Shown: positions 1-9,244, counted from the stretch's first letter. The stretch: DNA of 64,000 bases from Rhizobium brockwellii (GCF_000769405.2 NZ_CP053440.1:620001-684000); one strand, 5' to 3'. Numbers and translations: made by a program. Notes: generated by a model not told the origin, from the sequence alone.

Positions 1-1
1 C

Positions 2-811
2 GGCGAAAACAGCATTGGTGCAGCACTTTCCGCCCATGACGGCATCGCCAAGATGACCTTCACAGGCTCGACCGAGACCGGCAAGAAGGTCATGGCTTCG
101 GCTGTCGCGACGTTGAAACGCCTGACGCTCGAGCTTGGCGGCAATGATGCTGGTATCGTTCTTCCCGATGCCGACCCTGCGCAGATCGCCGAGGGCCTGT
201 TCTGGGGAGCCTTCATCAACAACGGCCAGACCTGCGCAGCGCTGAAGCGCCTTTATGTCCACGACAGCATTTATGAAGACGTCTGCGCACGGCTTGCCGA
301 CTACGCCGGCAGGATCGTGATCGGCGACGGCCTCGACGAAACCAGCATTCTTGGCCCGGTCCAGAACGAAATGCAGTTCAACAAAGTTCGCGAACTTGTC
401 GATGATGCGCGCGCCAATGGCGGCCGAATTCTCGCCGGCGGCACGCCGATCGATCGGCCGGGTTACTTCTATCCGATCACGCTTGTTGCCGACGTCGATC
501 ATGGTGTTCGTCTCGTCGACGAAGAGCAGTTCGGGCCGGCACTGCCGATCATTCGTTACACCGATATCGATGAGGTCATCGCCCGCGCCAACACCAATCC
601 TGCCGGGCTTGGCGGCTCTGTCTGGTCGGCGGACGCCGAAAAGGCCAAGCGCTATGCAATGCAGCTCGAATGCGGCTCGGTATGGATCAACAAGCACGGA
701 ACGATCCAGCCGAACGCCCCCTTCGGCGGCGTCAAACAATCGGGCATCGGTGTCGAGTTCGGCGCCGAAGGGCTGAAGGAATTCACCACAATCCAGACGG
801 TGTTGAGCTGA
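2..811 (+). CDS. NAD(P)-dependent aldehyde dehydrogenase, C-terminal part
   Basis: This is the last 269 codons of an aldehyde dehydrogenase; the frame is open to the left window edge, so the true start lies outside. The NAD-binding stretch FTGSTETGK is followed by LELGGND, which carries the general-base glutamate, and by NNGQTCAALK with the nucleophilic cysteine. The C-terminus has the family motif PFGGVKQSGIGVEFG. A complete ALDH is about 480-500 residues, so roughly 200 residues are missing here. The GMC oxidoreductase starts 3 bases after the stop, so the two are probably co-transcribed: the GMC enzyme would make an aldehyde from an alcohol and this enzyme would oxidise it to the acid. The substrate is unknown. 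Confidence 0.93.
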   Translation, partial: GENSIGAALSAHDGIAKMTFTGSTETGKKVMASAVATLKRLTLELGGNDAGIVLPDADPAQIAEGLFWGAFINNGQTCAALKRLYVHDSIYEDVCARLADYAGRIVIGDGLDETSILGPVQNEMQFNKVRELVDDARANGGRILAGGTPIDRPGYFYPITLVADVDHGVRLVDEEQFGPALPIIRYTDIDEVIARANTNPAGLGGSVWSADAEKAKRYAMQLECGSVWINKHGTIQPNAPFGGVKQSGIGVEFGAEGLKEFTTIQTVLS

Positions 812-814
812 GCC

Positions 815-2410
815 ATGGCGAACTTCGACTATATCATCGTCGGTGGCGGATCGTCCGGCTGTGTGTTGGCAAACCGGCTCTCCGAGAACCCGGAAAATAA
901 GGTCCTGCTGATCGAATCCGGTCGGCGTGACACGGACCGCTGGATCCATGTTCCAGCGACCTTCTTTAAGGTTCTCGGCAAGGGTGTCGACATTCACCCC
1001 TATGCCTCCGAGCCGGAGAAGGGCCTCAACGGCCGCGCTTGCATTACCCCGCAGGGAAACGTGCTCGGCGGCGGCAGTTCCGTCAATGCGATGATCTACA
1101 TCCGTGGCCACAGGAACGACTACGATACCTGGTCGCAAATGGGGTGTCACGGCTGGTCCTACGACGATGTGCTGCCGGCTTTCCGATCGCTTGAGAATAA
1201 CGAGAGCCTCAGTGGCGAATTTCATGGCCGCAGCGGCGGCCTGCACGTCTCGAACCCTCGTCACCGCCATCCACTGAGCGAAGCCTTCATTCAGGCAGCC
1301 ACGGAAGTCGGCATTCCGTATAATCCGGACTTCAACGGTGCGGACCAGGAAGGCGTCGGGTTCTATCAGAGTACGACTTACCGTGGGCGCCGCTGGAGTT
1401 CCGCGCAGGCGTTCCTGCGCGACGCGGAGATAAGGCCGAACGTCACGATCCTGACTGAACGCAAGGTCGCCCGCATCCTGTTCGAAGGTCGCCGGGCGAC
1501 GGGTGTCGCGTTGCAGGACGGCACCATATTCACCGCTTCCAAGGAAATCGCCCTGACGGCGGGTGCGATCGCGACACCCAAGATCCTGCAGCTTTCGGGC
1601 ATTGGCGAGGCCGAGCATCTCCGCTCTCACGGCATTAATGTGGTGGCCGACCTGCCGGGCGTCGGCGCAAACTATCAGGATCATCTCGAAGCGCCGGTTC
1701 AAGGCGAGACCCACGAGCCGATCTCCATCCTCGGGCATGACAGTGGGATTCGCGCCGCCGGACACATGGCGCGCTACCTGCTGTCGCATCGTGGCCTGCT
1801 TTCGTCGAACGTCGTCGAATGCGGTGGTTTCGTCGATACGGCCGGCACCGGCCAGCCGGATGTTCAGTTCCATGTCCTGCCGGTTCTTGTAGGCTTCGTC
1901 GACCGCGACCCCGAACCCGGTCATGGTCTCAGCATCGGCCCCTGCTACCTCAGGCCGCGCTCGCGCGGCACCATTCGTCTCAGAAGCGCCGACCCAAATG
2001 ACCGCGCGGAGTTCAACGCCAATCTCCTCTCGGACCCGGCCGACCTCGATACGCTGGTGCGCGGTGTCGAGACAGCGATCCGCATTCTGGATGCGCCAGC
2101 ACTTGCCAAGCTGGTCAAGCGACGCGTCCTGCCGAAACCGGGGGTCGAAAGTGATCCCGCGGCATTGCGCGACTACATCCGCCAGACCGCCAAGACCGTT
2201 TTCCATCCGGCGGGTACTGCGCGTATGGGCCGAGCAGACGATCCGATGGCGGTCGTCGGGGCCGATCTGAAGGTGCGCGGCGTCGAGGGCCTGAGGGTAT
2301 GCGACGCGTCGGTGATGCCGACGCTGGTATCGGGCAACACCAACGCGCCGGTGATGATGATTGCAGCCCGCGCGGCCGCCTTCATGACAGGCAAGGCGAT
2401 CGCCGGCTGA
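815..2410 (+). CDS. GMC-family FAD-dependent alcohol dehydrogenase/oxidase (choline dehydrogenase-like)
   Basis: The 531-residue protein has the expected length for bacterial GMC oxidoreductases. The N-terminus has the FAD dinucleotide-binding motif IIVGGGSSGCVLANRL ending in an acidic ribose-binding residue (LLIESG). GNVLGGGSSVNAMIYIRGH is the GMC signature 1. Near the C-terminus HPAGTARMG carries the active-site histidine and SGNTNAPVMMIA the second catalytic position. Members oxidise primary alcohols such as choline or polyethylene-glycol-like alcohols. Adjacent genes (ALDH upstream, Liv-type uptake downstream) fit import and stepwise oxidation of an alcohol. BetA itself is one option, but no betaine-specific partner is seen, so no symbol is given. 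Confidence 0.93.
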   Translation: MANFDYIIVGGGSSGCVLANRLSENPENKVLLIESGRRDTDRWIHVPATFFKVLGKGVDIHPYASEPEKGLNGRACITPQGNVLGGGSSVNAMIYIRGHRNDYDTWSQMGCHGWSYDDVLPAFRSLENNESLSGEFHGRSGGLHVSNPRHRHPLSEAFIQAATEVGIPYNPDFNGADQEGVGFYQSTTYRGRRWSSAQAFLRDAEIRPNVTILTERKVARILFEGRRATGVALQDGTIFTASKEIALTAGAIATPKILQLSGIGEAEHLRSHGINVVADLPGVGANYQDHLEAPVQGETHEPISILGHDSGIRAAGHMARYLLSHRGLLSSNVVECGGFVDTAGTGQPDVQFHVLPVLVGFVDRDPEPGHGLSIGPCYLRPRSRGTIRLRSADPNDRAEFNANLLSDPADLDTLVRGVETAIRILDAPALAKLVKRRVLPKPGVESDPAALRDYIRQTAKTVFHPAGTARMGRADDPMAVVGADLKVRGVEGLRVCDASVMPTLVSGNTNAPVMMIAARAAAFMTGKAIAG

Positions 2411-2434
2411 AGCAGAGGTTCCACGATGGAAGAC

Positions 2435-2453
2435 GTCCGCGGGGAGTGCGGAC
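2435..2453 (+). other. Small intercistronic hairpin between GMC and SBP genes
   Basis: GTCCGC and GCGGAC form a 6-bp stem with a 7-nt loop in the 69-base gap before the substrate-binding-protein gene. No T-tract follows, so an RNA processing or stabilising element is more likely than a terminator. It may simply be chance. Confidence 0.35.
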
Positions 2454-2479
2454 AATAACGGAAACTGGAGGAGGAAACG

Positions 2480-3736
2480 ATGAGAATAGATATGAGGGGG
2501 CTGGTGGTCGGCCTCGGCCTGACGCTGCTTTCGGCGTTCAGTGCCCATGCGGCTGCGTCCTGCGGCGACAACACCGGCAAACCGGCGACCGGCGAGCCGA
2601 TCGTCATCGGTGCGATCACCGGCAAAACCGGTCCGGACGACTTTTCGAATTCGACCAGGGCCGCAAAGGCCTATTTCGACTGCTTGAACGCCAATGGCGG
2701 GATCAAAGGGCGGCCGGTCAAATATCTGGTCGAAGACGACCAGTGGAATCCCGAGACGGCCGCTCAGCTGGCCGCCAAGCTCGTCAACGACGAGAAGGCG
2801 GTGCTGATGGTCGGTAATTCGAGCTTTGTCGAATGTGGCGCAAATGCTGATTTCTACAAGAAATCCGGCATTGTCGTCGTCGCTGGCGTCGGCGTTCCTC
2901 GCGAATGCTTCTTTGCCGAAAACTACGCCGCGACGAATGCCGGGCCGCGCGTCTCCACGCTGGGCGCCATGGGCTACGCATTGGATCAGCTCAAGGCAAA
3001 GTCGGTCGTTTGCATCGGTCCGAACATCCCGAATGTCGGTACATGGTCCTGCGACGGCATTAAGTCTCTGGCCAAGGAAAAAGGCTTTACGGCCGAAACG
3101 ATCCTGATGGATCCCGGTACGGCTGACTCGACCTCGATCATCCTGCAGGCGGCGGCTTCCAAGCCTGATGTCATTATCCTCGGCCTTCCCAAGGGCGTCA
3201 CAATCCCGCTTCTAACAGCGGCCGAAGAACAGGGACTCAACCAGACCATCAAGTTCCTCAGTGCCGCATCGGCTTATGACCTTTCGGTGCCCGGTACAAT
3301 TGGCGCAGGCTGGGATGGAAACTTCTATGTCAACATGGAGTTCAACGATCTCGAGGCCGCGACGCCCGACAATCAGAACTGGCTTGCCGTCATGGACAAA
3401 TATGGTCAGCCTTCCGATCCGCGCGACACGTTTGCCCAGGCCGGATATCTTGCCGCCCGGATTGCCGAGAAGGCACTGATGTCACTTGATCCCAAGGACA
3501 TCACGCGCGAAAGCACCAGCGCCGCCATCCGCCAGGTCAAGGGCTTTGCCAGCGATATTTTCTGCGCGCCTTGGTATTTCGGCGATGGTCAGCCGCGCCA
3601 CAATGCAAATTCAACGACGCGCATGGCAGTCAGCGAAGGCGGCAAGTGGAAGGTGATTTCCGATTGCGCGCCATCGCCCGATCCGGAGTTGGCCGACATC
3701 CGCGCCTTTGAAAAGAACGCCGGAATCGCTCCGTAA
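2480..3736 (+). CDS. Branched-chain amino-acid-type ABC transporter substrate-binding protein
   Basis: The 418-residue periplasmic binding protein has a Sec signal peptide: a basic start, the hydrophobic run LVVGLGLTLLSAFS and an AHAAA cleavage region. The mature part begins with the Peripla_BP_6 pattern PIVIGAITGKTGP and continues with GGIKGRPVKYLVEDDQWNPETAAQLAAKLV, typical of LivK/Leu-Ile-Val-type receptors. GGAGGAGG lies 6-10 bases before the ATG. It heads a complete Liv-type cassette. Despite the family name, many such receptors bind aromatic acids, amides or alcohol-derived acids. The flanking oxidoreductases suggest the ligand is the substrate or product of the GMC/ALDH pair. The ligand is not predictable from sequence. 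Confidence 0.92.
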   Translation: MRIDMRGLVVGLGLTLLSAFSAHAAASCGDNTGKPATGEPIVIGAITGKTGPDDFSNSTRAAKAYFDCLNANGGIKGRPVKYLVEDDQWNPETAAQLAAKLVNDEKAVLMVGNSSFVECGANADFYKKSGIVVVAGVGVPRECFFAENYAATNAGPRVSTLGAMGYALDQLKAKSVVCIGPNIPNVGTWSCDGIKSLAKEKGFTAETILMDPGTADSTSIILQAAASKPDVIILGLPKGVTIPLLTAAEEQGLNQTIKFLSAASAYDLSVPGTIGAGWDGNFYVNMEFNDLEAATPDNQNWLAVMDKYGQPSDPRDTFAQAGYLAARIAEKALMSLDPKDITRESTSAAIRQVKGFASDIFCAPWYFGDGQPRHNANSTTRMAVSEGGKWKVISDCAPSPDPELADIRAFEKNAGIAP

Positions 3737-3819
3737 ATTGAAGCATCACGCATCATCCCGTGGTCCGAGCACGGGATACGCTGCCCGCCGTCTCTTCGGC
3801 CGCACATCGGAATCCGCTC

Positions 3820-4686
3820 ATGACCTTTTTACCATTTCTGATATCGGGTCTCGGAATTGGGGCCGTCTATGCCCTCTCAGGCGTCGGCCTTGTCATCCTC
3901 TTTCGGGCAACCGGGGTCCTTAACTTCGCCTTCGGCGCGTTTGGTGCTATCGGCGCGCATTGCGCCTGGCAGCTTCTCGAATGGAAAATGCCGCTTTCTG
4001 TGGCCATCCTCGCGGCCGTCGTCGTGTCCACGGCCATCAGCTTTCTTTACGGGCGGATCTTTGCACCTATGCTATCGCATCGCGATACGGTCGTGCGTGC
4101 CGTCGGGACCTTGGCGCCGGCCTTGGTGCTGATCGCCCTGATGGGAATTATCTGGGGTGAGCTGCCGCGTCGCCTGCAGTTCCCGACCGACCAGATGTTC
4201 GTTTCCCTCTTCGGTGTTCGCCTGACCTATACGCGCATCATCGCCATCCTGCTTGCTGTGGTGATGGTTGGCGCGATCACCCTGCTGCTCAATCGAACGC
4301 GCCTGGGCCTTGACATGCGAGCCTTGGCCAACGACCGCGACCTGAGCGCGATTCTCGGTGTTCGCATTCTCTACACAGAAACGGCGGCATGGGTCATTAC
4401 CGGCATTTTTTCCGGTCTCGCCGGCCTGCTGCTTGCCGACCTCGTCCGCCTCCAGGGCACGTTCCTGACTTTGCTGGTGATCCCAGCGATCGCGGCGGCA
4501 ATTCTCGGCCAGTTGCGCTCGCTTTGGCAAACGGCTGTCGCTGGGCTTCTGATCGGCATTGCCGAAGCTGCGCTCACCCCGGTCGGCTGGATCTCACCCT
4601 ATCGCGCGGCCGCACCTTTCATTATCGCGCTCGTCGCGGTCACGATCTTGGGGAGTACGGCAAAGGCCGTGTTGAAGGACCGATGA
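3820..4686 (+). CDS. Branched-chain amino-acid-type ABC permease, LivH-like
   Basis: This 288-residue polytopic inner-membrane protein begins MTFLPFLISGLGIGAVYALSG, the standard LivH N-terminus. The reading frame extends upstream to 3760, but those residues are polar and arginine-rich and unlike the family, so ATG 3820 is preferred. About eight hydrophobic segments are visible, with the conserved middle stretch LDMRALANDRDLSAILGV (the cytoplasmic coupling region facing the ATPases). Its TGA overlaps the next ATG (ATGA), so it is translationally coupled to the LivM-like permease. Confidence 0.91.
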   Translation: MTFLPFLISGLGIGAVYALSGVGLVILFRATGVLNFAFGAFGAIGAHCAWQLLEWKMPLSVAILAAVVVSTAISFLYGRIFAPMLSHRDTVVRAVGTLAPALVLIALMGIIWGELPRRLQFPTDQMFVSLFGVRLTYTRIIAILLAVVMVGAITLLLNRTRLGLDMRALANDRDLSAILGVRILYTETAAWVITGIFSGLAGLLLADLVRLQGTFLTLLVIPAIAAAILGQLRSLWQTAVAGLLIGIAEAALTPVGWISPYRAAAPFIIALVAVTILGSTAKAVLKDR

Positions 4687-5720
4687 TGACTTCGCAGCAG
4701 ACCATACAGGCATTACCGGAGCGCGTTCCGGTGGCCCGGTTTCCCAAACAGCTTCTTCAAGTTCCTGCGACGATGGCTCTGTTTGCTGCCGTGGTCACGT
4801 GTCTTGCCAATTCCTACTGGCTGTCGGCCGCAACGTCGGCGGTGGCGCTGTCGCTCTCGGTGGCGGGGCTGGCGATCCTCTATGGGCAGCTCGGCCTCGT
4901 CTCGCTCTGCCAATTTGCGCTCGTTGGGGTTGGCGGCTGGGTAACGCTTCGTGTCGGCCACGCCTTTCACCCGCCGTTCGAAATCAGCCTTCTGGCCGGA
5001 GGCTTCGTCGCTTCCGTGGTCGGCCTTGCCTTCGGCTTGCCGGCGCTACGCTTGAGGGGGCTTTATCTTGCCCTTGTCACGCTGATGCTCGCGGGCGCGT
5101 TTCAGATCATCATCAGCGCCTGGGGCTTTCCCGACGGCGGCAACGGTTTTCTCGGCCGCGCCGACGGTTCCGGCCGGGCCATGCTCCCCCGGCCTGAAAT
5201 CGCCGAAGGAGCCGTCGGCTATTTCCTCTATGTTTGCCTTGCCGCGACAATCGCTCTGCTGATCGCCCAATGGCACAAACTGGGACGACCGGGCCGCGCC
5301 TGGGCTCTGATCCGCAAGGGCGAGACGGTCGCCATTGCAAGCGGCGTCAATGTGCTGACCTACAAGGCATGGGCATTCGCGCTCAGCGGCTTCCTCGCGG
5401 GCGTTTCTGGTGCACTGCTTGCCGGAAATGTCGGTCAGCTCGATGGTCGTGCGTTTGGCGCCTTCGAAAGCCTGAACCTCTTCGCCCTGGCGATCGTCGG
5501 AGGCGTCTACAACTGGTACGGAGCGCTGATTGCCGGGCTGCTGCTGCGGGCAGTGCCGGCGCTGCTGACCGATCTAGGGATCGACGGATATGTGACCATC
5601 GGTATTTTCGGCGTCGCTCTGTTCCAGGCATTGGCGACGGCACCATCCGGCATCGCCGGACAGATAGCCCCGCTGATCGCCCGGCTGCGGTTCGGTTCGG
5701 CAAAGGAGAGGGCGCGATGA
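4683..5720 (+). CDS. Branched-chain amino-acid-type ABC permease, LivM-like
   Basis: The 345-residue membrane protein is the second permease of the Liv cassette. After a short polar N-terminus there are repeated hydrophobic helices and the LivM-type motifs LSVAGLAILYGQLGLVSLCQ and LALVTLMLAGAFQ, and GEFVAIASGVN-like sequence (GETVAIASGVNVLTYKAWAF) forms the ATPase coupling loop. The start ATG 4683 overlaps the stop of the LivH gene, and its own stop overlaps the LivG start (ATGA at 5717), a tight operon arrangement. It should form a heterodimer with the LivH-like protein. Confidence 0.91.
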   Translation: MMTSQQTIQALPERVPVARFPKQLLQVPATMALFAAVVTCLANSYWLSAATSAVALSLSVAGLAILYGQLGLVSLCQFALVGVGGWVTLRVGHAFHPPFEISLLAGGFVASVVGLAFGLPALRLRGLYLALVTLMLAGAFQIIISAWGFPDGGNGFLGRADGSGRAMLPRPEIAEGAVGYFLYVCLAATIALLIAQWHKLGRPGRAWALIRKGETVAIASGVNVLTYKAWAFALSGFLAGVSGALLAGNVGQLDGRAFGAFESLNLFALAIVGGVYNWYGALIAGLLLRAVPALLTDLGIDGYVTIGIFGVALFQALATAPSGIAGQIAPLIARLRFGSAKERAR

Positions 5721-6421
5721 TCGCCATCGACAACCTTGTCGTCCAGTTCGGCGGCGTCAAGCCGATCAATGAATTGACTGCGACGCTTGCTGCGCCAATC
5801 GCCGGTCTGATTGGCCCGAACGGTGCGGGTAAAACAACCTTGCTCAATGTTCTCTCAGGTTTCGTCAGGCCGGCTCGTGGCAGCGTCGCACTGAATGGCG
5901 ATCAACTGCTCGACCTTGCACCGCTGCAGCGTGTGCGCGCCGGCCTCCGCCGGTCTTTCCAGACAGAGCAGGTCGTCGAGGATCTGACGGTGTCGGGCAA
6001 TCTCGCCGCGATCGCGGATCATGTAGTGGCGCCGCTAAATCGCGCCGCGGCCATCGATGCCGCTCTTGCTTTTGTCGGCCTCCGACCGGTGACCGATAAG
6101 CTCGGCCAGTCGCTCAATCTGTTCCAGCGGCGTCTGGTCGAGCTCGGCAAATGCGTGATCGGCAATCCCAGGCTCATCCTGCTCGATGAACCTGCCGCCG
6201 GTCTGACGGAAGAGGAGGGCGGTATGTTTCGCGAACTCGTTTTGCGCATCCCCGCCGAAGTCGGAGCGCAAGTATTGGTGATCGATCACGACGTCGAGCT
6301 CATTCGAGCGATGTGCAGCGAGACGATGGTGCTCGATTATGGAAAGCTGCTGGCGCTGGGGCCGACGGAAGCGGTGCTTGCCGACCCGAACGTGCGTCGC
6401 GCCTATCTGGGGGAATTCTGA
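5717..6421 (+). CDS. Branched-chain amino-acid-type ABC ATPase, LivG-like
   Basis: The 234-residue ATPase has Walker A GPNGAGKTTL at about residues 36-45 and Walker B LILLDEPAAGLTEEE at about 152-166, followed by the H-loop VIDHDVELI. The signature region reads LNLFQRRLVELGK, more divergent than the usual LSGGQ/LSYGQ form but in the right place. ATG 5717 (after GGAGAGGG) matches the family start, and codons further upstream overlap livM in another frame and are not coding. The stop overlaps the start of the LivF-like gene (TGATG). Confidence 0.9.
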   Translation: MIAIDNLVVQFGGVKPINELTATLAAPIAGLIGPNGAGKTTLLNVLSGFVRPARGSVALNGDQLLDLAPLQRVRAGLRRSFQTEQVVEDLTVSGNLAAIADHVVAPLNRAAAIDAALAFVGLRPVTDKLGQSLNLFQRRLVELGKCVIGNPRLILLDEPAAGLTEEEGGMFRELVLRIPAEVGAQVLVIDHDVELIRAMCSETMVLDYGKLLALGPTEAVLADPNVRRAYLGEF

Positions 6422-7140
6422 TGGCAGCGATCTCATCCGTGGTCGTTGAAAATCTCGCGGTCGAGCGCGGTGGCAAACGGGTCATCCACGATGTCTCCTT
6501 TGCCATCAAAAGCGGAGAAATCACCGCGTTGCTGGGTGCCAACGGCGCCGGTAAGTCGAGCACCGTTATGGCGCTTGCTGGCGTCCTGCCTATCGCTGGC
6601 GGCAGAATGCGGCTCGACGCGACGTTGCTCACCGGGCTTTCTCCCGATCGCATCCGCCGGGCCGGCCTGGCGCTGGTGCCGGAGGGTCATCGGGTGCTGG
6701 GCCAGCTGTCGGTGGAAGACAACATTCTCGTTGCTGCCTTCGATGGATCGCCTTCCGTCCGCCGCGAGGGACTCGAGAGAGCCTATGAAATATTTCCCGA
6801 ACTTGCCCAGCGCAAACGCCAGCTGGCTTCCGATCTCTCGGGGGGGCAGAAGCAGATGGTCGCGATGGCGCAGGCGTTTATCGCCAAGCCAGGCTTCATG
6901 GTGGTCGATGAGCTTTCGCTTGGGCTGGCGCCGGCTGTGGTCAAGCGGCTGGCGGAAGCACTAAAGATAGCGGCCCAAAACGGCATCGGCGTGCTCCTGA
7001 TCGAACAGTTCGCCAACCTTGCTCTCGATCTTGCCGATCACGCTATGGTCATGGAGCGCGGCCGGCTGGTCTATGACGGTGCTTCCGCGACGTTGAGGGC
7101 CAATCCCGAAATCCTGCATGGCGCCTATCTCGCCAGCTGA
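6421..7140 (+). CDS. Branched-chain amino-acid-type ABC ATPase, LivF-like
   Basis: This 239-residue ATPase is the second nucleotide-binding subunit. It has Walker A GANGAGKSST, the LivF-type RAGLALVPEGHRVLGQLSVEDNI Q-loop region, signature LSGGQKQMVAMAQA and Walker B FMVVDELSLGLAP. It completes the SBP-LivH-LivM-LivG-LivF set in canonical order with overlapping ends, so all five genes probably form one transcript. It starts at ATG 6421 inside the previous stop. Confidence 0.92.
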   Translation: MAAISSVVVENLAVERGGKRVIHDVSFAIKSGEITALLGANGAGKSSTVMALAGVLPIAGGRMRLDATLLTGLSPDRIRRAGLALVPEGHRVLGQLSVEDNILVAAFDGSPSVRREGLERAYEIFPELAQRKRQLASDLSGGQKQMVAMAQAFIAKPGFMVVDELSLGLAPAVVKRLAEALKIAAQNGIGVLLIEQFANLALDLADHAMVMERGRLVYDGASATLRANPEILHGAYLAS

Positions 7141-7155
7141 TCTCAAGGAGAGACG

Positions 7156-7872
7156 ATGACCTTTGGCAACGATCTTTTTACCGGCCGCACGGTCGTTATC
7201 CCCGGCGGAACATCTGGCATTGGGGCTGCGACGGCTGAGCGTTTTGCCGCGCTCGGTGCCCGGGTCGTCTGCTGCGGCCTTGGCGCCGCCGGTGGACCAC
7301 GCAGCGAGCGGATCGAGAGCCGGGACATCAACGTCCTTCAGCCCGGCGCTCTCGACGATTTCTTCGCGAGCCTCAATCAGATTGATGTGCTCGTGAATTG
7401 CACCGGTGTCAGCCGCGATCGCGACGAATGGAAGAAAGAGAAGTTCGATGAGGTCATAGCAATCAACCTGACGTCCGTCATGGATTGTTGTCGCTTGGGC
7501 CGCAGCCGGATGAAATCCGGTTCGTCCATCATCAACATTGCGTCCATGTATTCGACGTTCGGCGCGGCCGATCGGCCAGGTTATTCGGCCAGCAAGGGAG
7601 CGATCGTACAACTGACAAAGTCGCTGGCGCAGGAATTTGGGGCGGAGAATATCCGCGTGAATGCTGTCGCGCCGGGCTGGATCGTAACACCGCTGAGCCG
7701 GGCATTGTTTGCCGATGACGTCGTTTCGGCGCCGATCAGAAACCGCATACCGGCGGGACGATGGGGCGAGGCGGCGGAAGTCGCCGACGCGATCGTCTTC
7801 CTGTCGTCCGAGGCAGCACGCTACATAACCGGCGTCTGCCTGCCGGTCGACGGCGGCTACCTGACCTCATGA
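7156..7872 (+). CDS. SDR-family NAD(P)-dependent oxidoreductase
   Basis: The 238-residue classical short-chain dehydrogenase has the nucleotide-binding glycine motif GGTSGIGAATAERF near the N-terminus and an NCTG variant of the NNAG motif. The catalytic serine lies in IASMYSTFG, followed by YSASK (Tyr and Lys), and the C-terminal signature is PVDGG. It lies 15 bases after the LivF gene with its own GGAGAG site, so it is probably the last enzyme gene of the operon. It would oxidise or reduce a hydroxyl/keto group of the imported compound. Confidence 0.9.
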   Translation: MTFGNDLFTGRTVVIPGGTSGIGAATAERFAALGARVVCCGLGAAGGPRSERIESRDINVLQPGALDDFFASLNQIDVLVNCTGVSRDRDEWKKEKFDEVIAINLTSVMDCCRLGRSRMKSGSSIINIASMYSTFGAADRPGYSASKGAIVQLTKSLAQEFGAENIRVNAVAPGWIVTPLSRALFADDVVSAPIRNRIPAGRWGEAAEVADAIVFLSSEAARYITGVCLPVDGGYLTS

Positions 7873-7882
7873 GGAAGACAGC

Positions 7883-8824
7883 ATGGAACAGGTTTTCTCA
7901 TCCGTTAAAGTTGCAGGGGGAAGGGATTTTCCGAGCGTTGCCCGCAGCTTGTTCGGCAATGTGCGGCTCGATTTTCAATCGGGTGACGAAGATCAAAGCC
8001 GGCTGTTGTCGGCAATGCTCGGCACCTGCCGCCTGACGCTGCTGGAAGCCGATACGCACACGGTTTTTGGCGAGCGCGTGACCCTCGGCTCGGACTCTCC
8101 CGATTCCATCAAGTTGGTTTTCCAGACACATGGCTATTCGTCCCTCAACCAAAATGGCCGTAGCGTTCCAGTCGGCGCCGGCGCGAGCATCATGTATGAT
8201 CCAAGCCGTCCCTATGTGCTGACCAACAGAACGGCTGTCCGCCTGCTTCTCCTGCAATTGCCGCGTCGCGCGCTTCCAGTTCAAGCGGTCAACCGGCTGA
8301 TGGAGCCATTTGTCGCCATGCCTGAACATGCGGGGATGCAGCGCATCCTGCTTTCGCTGATGGATTCGACAATCCGGGAGATCGGCAGGTTGGACGACAT
8401 GGCGCGTGCCAGCCTCGGCCAGACGATGATCGAGCTCGTTCGCACCATGATCGGCGTCGATCCGCAGCGGGATCGATCAAGCGCCCATTCCCTTGACCTG
8501 CTGCGACGGCGTGTGAAGGACTTTGTCTCGGACCACATCTCGCGGCCAGATCTCGATGTCGGCATGATCGCGCGCCGTATGGGTTGTTCCATTCGCTACG
8601 TCTATCGTGCATTTGAGGCCGAGGGCGCGACGCCGGCCGACTATATCTGGAGCCTGCGGCTGGAACGAGCCGCGTCCCGACTACGGGACGCTGCATGTCG
8701 CCCGGGCGAAATATCGGAGATTGCCTTTGCGCTTGGGTTTTCTTCGAGCGCGCATTTCTCCCGGGCGTTTCGTGGCCGCTATGCGCTTTCGCCCTCCGAT
8801 TGGAGAAAGGGCGGCCCGGCGTGA
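7883..8824 (+). CDS. AraC-family transcriptional regulator
   Basis: The 313-residue protein has a N-terminal effector domain (about 1-200, AraC-binding-like cupin) and a C-terminal AraC double helix-turn-helix (about 215-312). The latter shows DVGMIARRMGCSIRYVYRAFEAEG for the first HTH and ISEIAFALGFSSSAHFSRAFR for the second, the strongest family signature. It follows the SDR gene by 10 bases and could be co-transcribed. It probably activates the ALDH-GMC-Liv-SDR operon, or the opposite-strand operon at 8.8-10.8 kb, in response to the substrate. Which it controls is inference. Confidence 0.92.
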   Translation: MEQVFSSVKVAGGRDFPSVARSLFGNVRLDFQSGDEDQSRLLSAMLGTCRLTLLEADTHTVFGERVTLGSDSPDSIKLVFQTHGYSSLNQNGRSVPVGAGASIMYDPSRPYVLTNRTAVRLLLLQLPRRALPVQAVNRLMEPFVAMPEHAGMQRILLSLMDSTIREIGRLDDMARASLGQTMIELVRTMIGVDPQRDRSSAHSLDLLRRRVKDFVSDHISRPDLDVGMIARRMGCSIRYVYRAFEAEGATPADYIWSLRLERAASRLRDAACRPGEISEIAFALGFSSSAHFSRAFRGRYALSPSDWRKGGPA

Positions 8825-8839
8825 ATCCGCGAGGCCGCC
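8810..8839. terminator. Candidate bidirectional hairpin between convergent genes
   Basis: GGCGGCC (8810-8816) and GGCCGCC (8833-8839) can pair as a 7-bp all-GC stem around a 16-nt loop, between the convergent AraC gene and NTF2-like gene. The left arm overlaps the last AraC codons. There is no T-tract, so the terminator role is tentative. Confidence 0.4.
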
Positions 8840-8845
8840 ACGCGT

Positions 8846-9235
8846 TTATCGCATCGCGTCCGCTACACGCAGCGTGTCGGTGAATTGTTCGAAGCGCCGG
8901 ATCTTGCCGTCTGCGACGCTCCAGACGTGAACGACACGCGCCTTGAAGGACTTGCCGGTCTGTCTGTAAGTCCCGGCATAATTACCGATTCCGATCACGT
9001 CGCTGCCTGCATCCAGCAGGCGTTCCAGCGCGAACGTATAGCCGTCGAAGGCTTCTCCGAGTGCGAAGAAAACGTTTTTGAAAACCTCTTGCGGACCGAC
9101 ATAGGTGCCGGCACAGGGAAAGCCATCCATTTCCGTCCATCGGCAATCGGCGGCGATGTCGGCAAGCATGCCGTCCATATCCCGGCGCGCGTTGGCGTCG
9201 TAGTGTGCCTTCACGACTTCATAGGCTGTGCGCAT
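8846..9235 (-). CDS. NTF2/SnoaL-like domain protein
   Basis: The 129-residue protein matches the nuclear-transport-factor-2 fold: an initial helix (AYEVVKAHYDANARRDMDGMLADIAADCRWTE), a middle AGTYVGPQEVFKNVFFALGEAF segment and a C-terminal beta-sheet (GKSFKARVVHVWSVADGKIRRFEQFTDT). This fold serves as a small-molecule binding or isomerase/dehydratase domain; the active residues are not fixed across the family, so the activity cannot be stated. It is the last gene of a minus-strand trio with the MoaF-like protein and an SDR, 9 bases downstream of the MoaF-like stop. Confidence 0.85.
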   Translation of the reverse strand: MRTAYEVVKAHYDANARRDMDGMLADIAADCRWTEMDGFPCAGTYVGPQEVFKNVFFALGEAFDGYTFALERLLDAGSDVIGIGNYAGTYRQTGKSFKARVVHVWSVADGKIRRFEQFTDTLRVADAMR

Positions 9236-9244
9236 CGTTCTGCC